A model generated the notes under the pieces. That model had not been told where the DNA came from. It ran no database searches and was given only the letters and a program-made list of their open reading frames with translations. A program made the translations under genes and the position numbers. From Paraburkholderia madseniana (GTDB lineage Bacteria > Pseudomonadota > Gammaproteobacteria > Burkholderiales > Burkholderiaceae), in contig NZ_VOSW01000030.1 in assembly GCF_009690905.1 (NCBI RefSeq), forward strand, positions 30,112-94,111: a stretch of DNA of 64,000 nucleotides, in the 5' to 3' direction. Shown here piece by piece: positions 62,942-64,000 of this stretch; within the stretch, counting starts at the first letter, position 1, and each line of letters opens with the position of its first letter.

Positions 62942-64000
62942 TCAGAACCCGTACACCAGCTTGACCAGGAATTCCCGGCTTTGCTGCGCTATGACGTCCT
63001 GCGTGAAGCCTGGGCCGGCGGGGTCCGCATATCGCGCGTTGGCGACGTTGTAGACAGAGAAAGAGACGTCTGCATGGGTGATCAGACGCGAGCTTCCGAC
63101 GGTCACATTTCCCAGGCAATAGCCAGCCGCATGCCCCTGTTCCGCGAGTCGACTCGATACGCACTGAATCTCCGTGCCAATCCGCGCAATGTTTTCGAAG
63201 ACGGGCAGCACGAGGTTCAGCTTCGCCAGGTTTCTGGGTGAGTTCTGCAGGACTGCCCCGGAGTTGCTGTCGCGAGCGATCTGCCATGAGTAACTGGCGC
63301 GTATCCTCGCATCACCAGCGAATCTTTGTTCATAGGTCAGTTCTGCGCCGTTCGCGTTCGCGCGATTCACGTTTTCGAAGATGTAGAGCCCGGATGGCGC
63401 GGTCGTCTCTGAAATCAGGTCGCGAATGTCATAGTGGAACAACGAAAGGGTTGCGCGGCCGGATTTTCCGATCTGTCGTTCGTATATGAATTCATTGGTT
63501 GTGATGTGCTCAGCCTTTAGCGAGGGATTCGCCATCTGTCCGCCGGCGCCCGGAACCGCGTAGTAAAGCTCGTAGGCGTTGGGCGCCCGGTAGGCTTGCC
63601 CATAGACAAGCTTGAACGTGTCTCTCGGGGACGCCTTGTACTCAAGAGCCAGTCGCGGGCTGACATTCCGGCCCGAGACGGTTTCCTGGTCATAGCGAAG
63701 CCCCGCATTCAGCGAAAAATTCGCCGGTAACTGCAATTCATCTTCGGCATAGACGCCCTCCCGATTGCTGCTGCGCTGGTCGTTCAGAAGTAGCGAATAC
63801 GGGTCTACGTTGTAGTTGTACTGGTCACGCTGAGCGTCGCGTGTGTAGTCCACCCCAAAGACCATTTTGTTCTTTGAGGTTGACCCGGTTCGACGGATAG
63901 ATTTGCAGTTGAGTCTAATGCGGTGTGGCACCTCCCGATAAGGTTGAATCGCGGGTTGTCCACGGTCGGGCGGCGGGTCGCCTGTCACGACCACGACGCT
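62942..64000 (-). CDS. TonB-dependent receptor, 5' end outside the window
   Basis: C-terminal 353 residues of an outer-membrane beta-barrel receptor: FSLNAGLRYDQETVSGRNVS, FKLVYGQAYRAPNAYELYYA and a terminal Phe (VKLVYGF). Plug domain and TonB box lie beyond the edge. First visible gene of a receptor-YfiR-GGDEF/EAL operon, suggesting that an external ligand may feed into c-di-GMP control. Confidence 0.88.
   Translation of the reverse strand, partial: SVVVVTGDPPPDRGQPAIQPYREVPHRIRLNCKSIRRTGSTSKNKMVFGVDYTRDAQRDQYNYNVDPYSLLLNDQRSSNREGVYAEDELQLPANFSLNAGLRYDQETVSGRNVSPRLALEYKASPRDTFKLVYGQAYRAPNAYELYYAVPGAGGQMANPSLKAEHITTNEFIYERQIGKSGRATLSLFHYDIRDLISETTAPSGLYIFENVNRANANGAELTYEQRFAGDARIRASYSWQIARDSNSGAVLQNSPRNLAKLNLVLPVFENIARIGTEIQCVSSRLAEQGHAAGYCLGNVTVGSSRLITHADVSFSVYNVANARYADPAGPGFTQDVIAQQSREFLVKLVYGF

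Overview
The window reads as a chromosomal segment of a GC-rich betaproteobacterium, most likely Paraburkholderia or Burkholderia sensu lato. The housekeeping genes (hemN, uppP, trmB, ubiD, nusB, ribH, ribBA, ilvD), the codon use and the protein sequences all fit that group. This is inferred from family recognition; no database was searched.

Layout. (1) 1-19.4 kb holds two Tad/Flp pilus loci that diverge from a gene-poor centre (about 4.5-6.7 kb). The minus-strand locus (flp, flp, prepilin peptidase, a AAA+ ATPase, cpaB, and a secretin cut by the window edge) is incomplete here. The plus-strand locus looks complete: flp, cpaA, cpaB, cpaC, a small lipoprotein, cpaE, tadA, tadB, tadC, two TadE-like pseudopilins and a vWA-type TadG, followed by an isoprenylcysteine-methyltransferase-like gene. 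The centre carries a chimeric IS21-type remnant and a set of dyad repeats upstream of a sigma54-like -24/-12 match. (2) 19.4-26.5 kb is mobile DNA: an IS110 remnant, then three overlapping or tightly spaced minus-strand genes that I read as a gamma-mobile-trio (GmtY-GmtZ-GmtX) recombinase module, then 1.4 kb without genes but with nested inverted repeats. (3) 26.5-31.3 kb is a surface-glycan cluster: two adjacent GT87-like membrane glycosyltransferases, a GtrB-like polyprenyl-phosphate glycosyltransferase, a SAM methyltransferase and a GtrA-like flippase. (4) 31.4-39.9 kb is bounded by two direct copies of about 134 bp. One copy includes the 3' part of the tRNA-Leu(CAA) gene at 39.9 kb. Between them lie a heme-copper cytochrome c oxidase operon (subunit II with fused cytochrome c, subunit I, two subunit III genes, subunit IV) and several broken genes. 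(5) 40-64 kb is mostly core genome: hemN, yggT, uppP, trmB, ubiD, a lytic transglycosylase with a long structured leader, an aminotransferase-nusB-ribH-ribBA run, ilvD, and a TonB receptor-YfiR-GGDEF/EAL operon.

How the parts work together. The Tad genes would build a Flp pilus for adhesion or biofilm. The glycan cluster would add a lipid-linked sugar at the cell surface. The YfiR/GGDEF-EAL operon would set c-di-GMP. All three are surface and biofilm functions. The oxidase operon is a separate respiratory module that appears to have been acquired or rearranged at a tRNA-Leu locus. The most unusual items are the trio recombinase module with no visible cargo, the tRNA-Leu direct repeats around the oxidase operon, the dyad/sigma54-like region upstream of the complete Tad locus, and the approximately 340-nt leader of the lytic transglycosylase gene.
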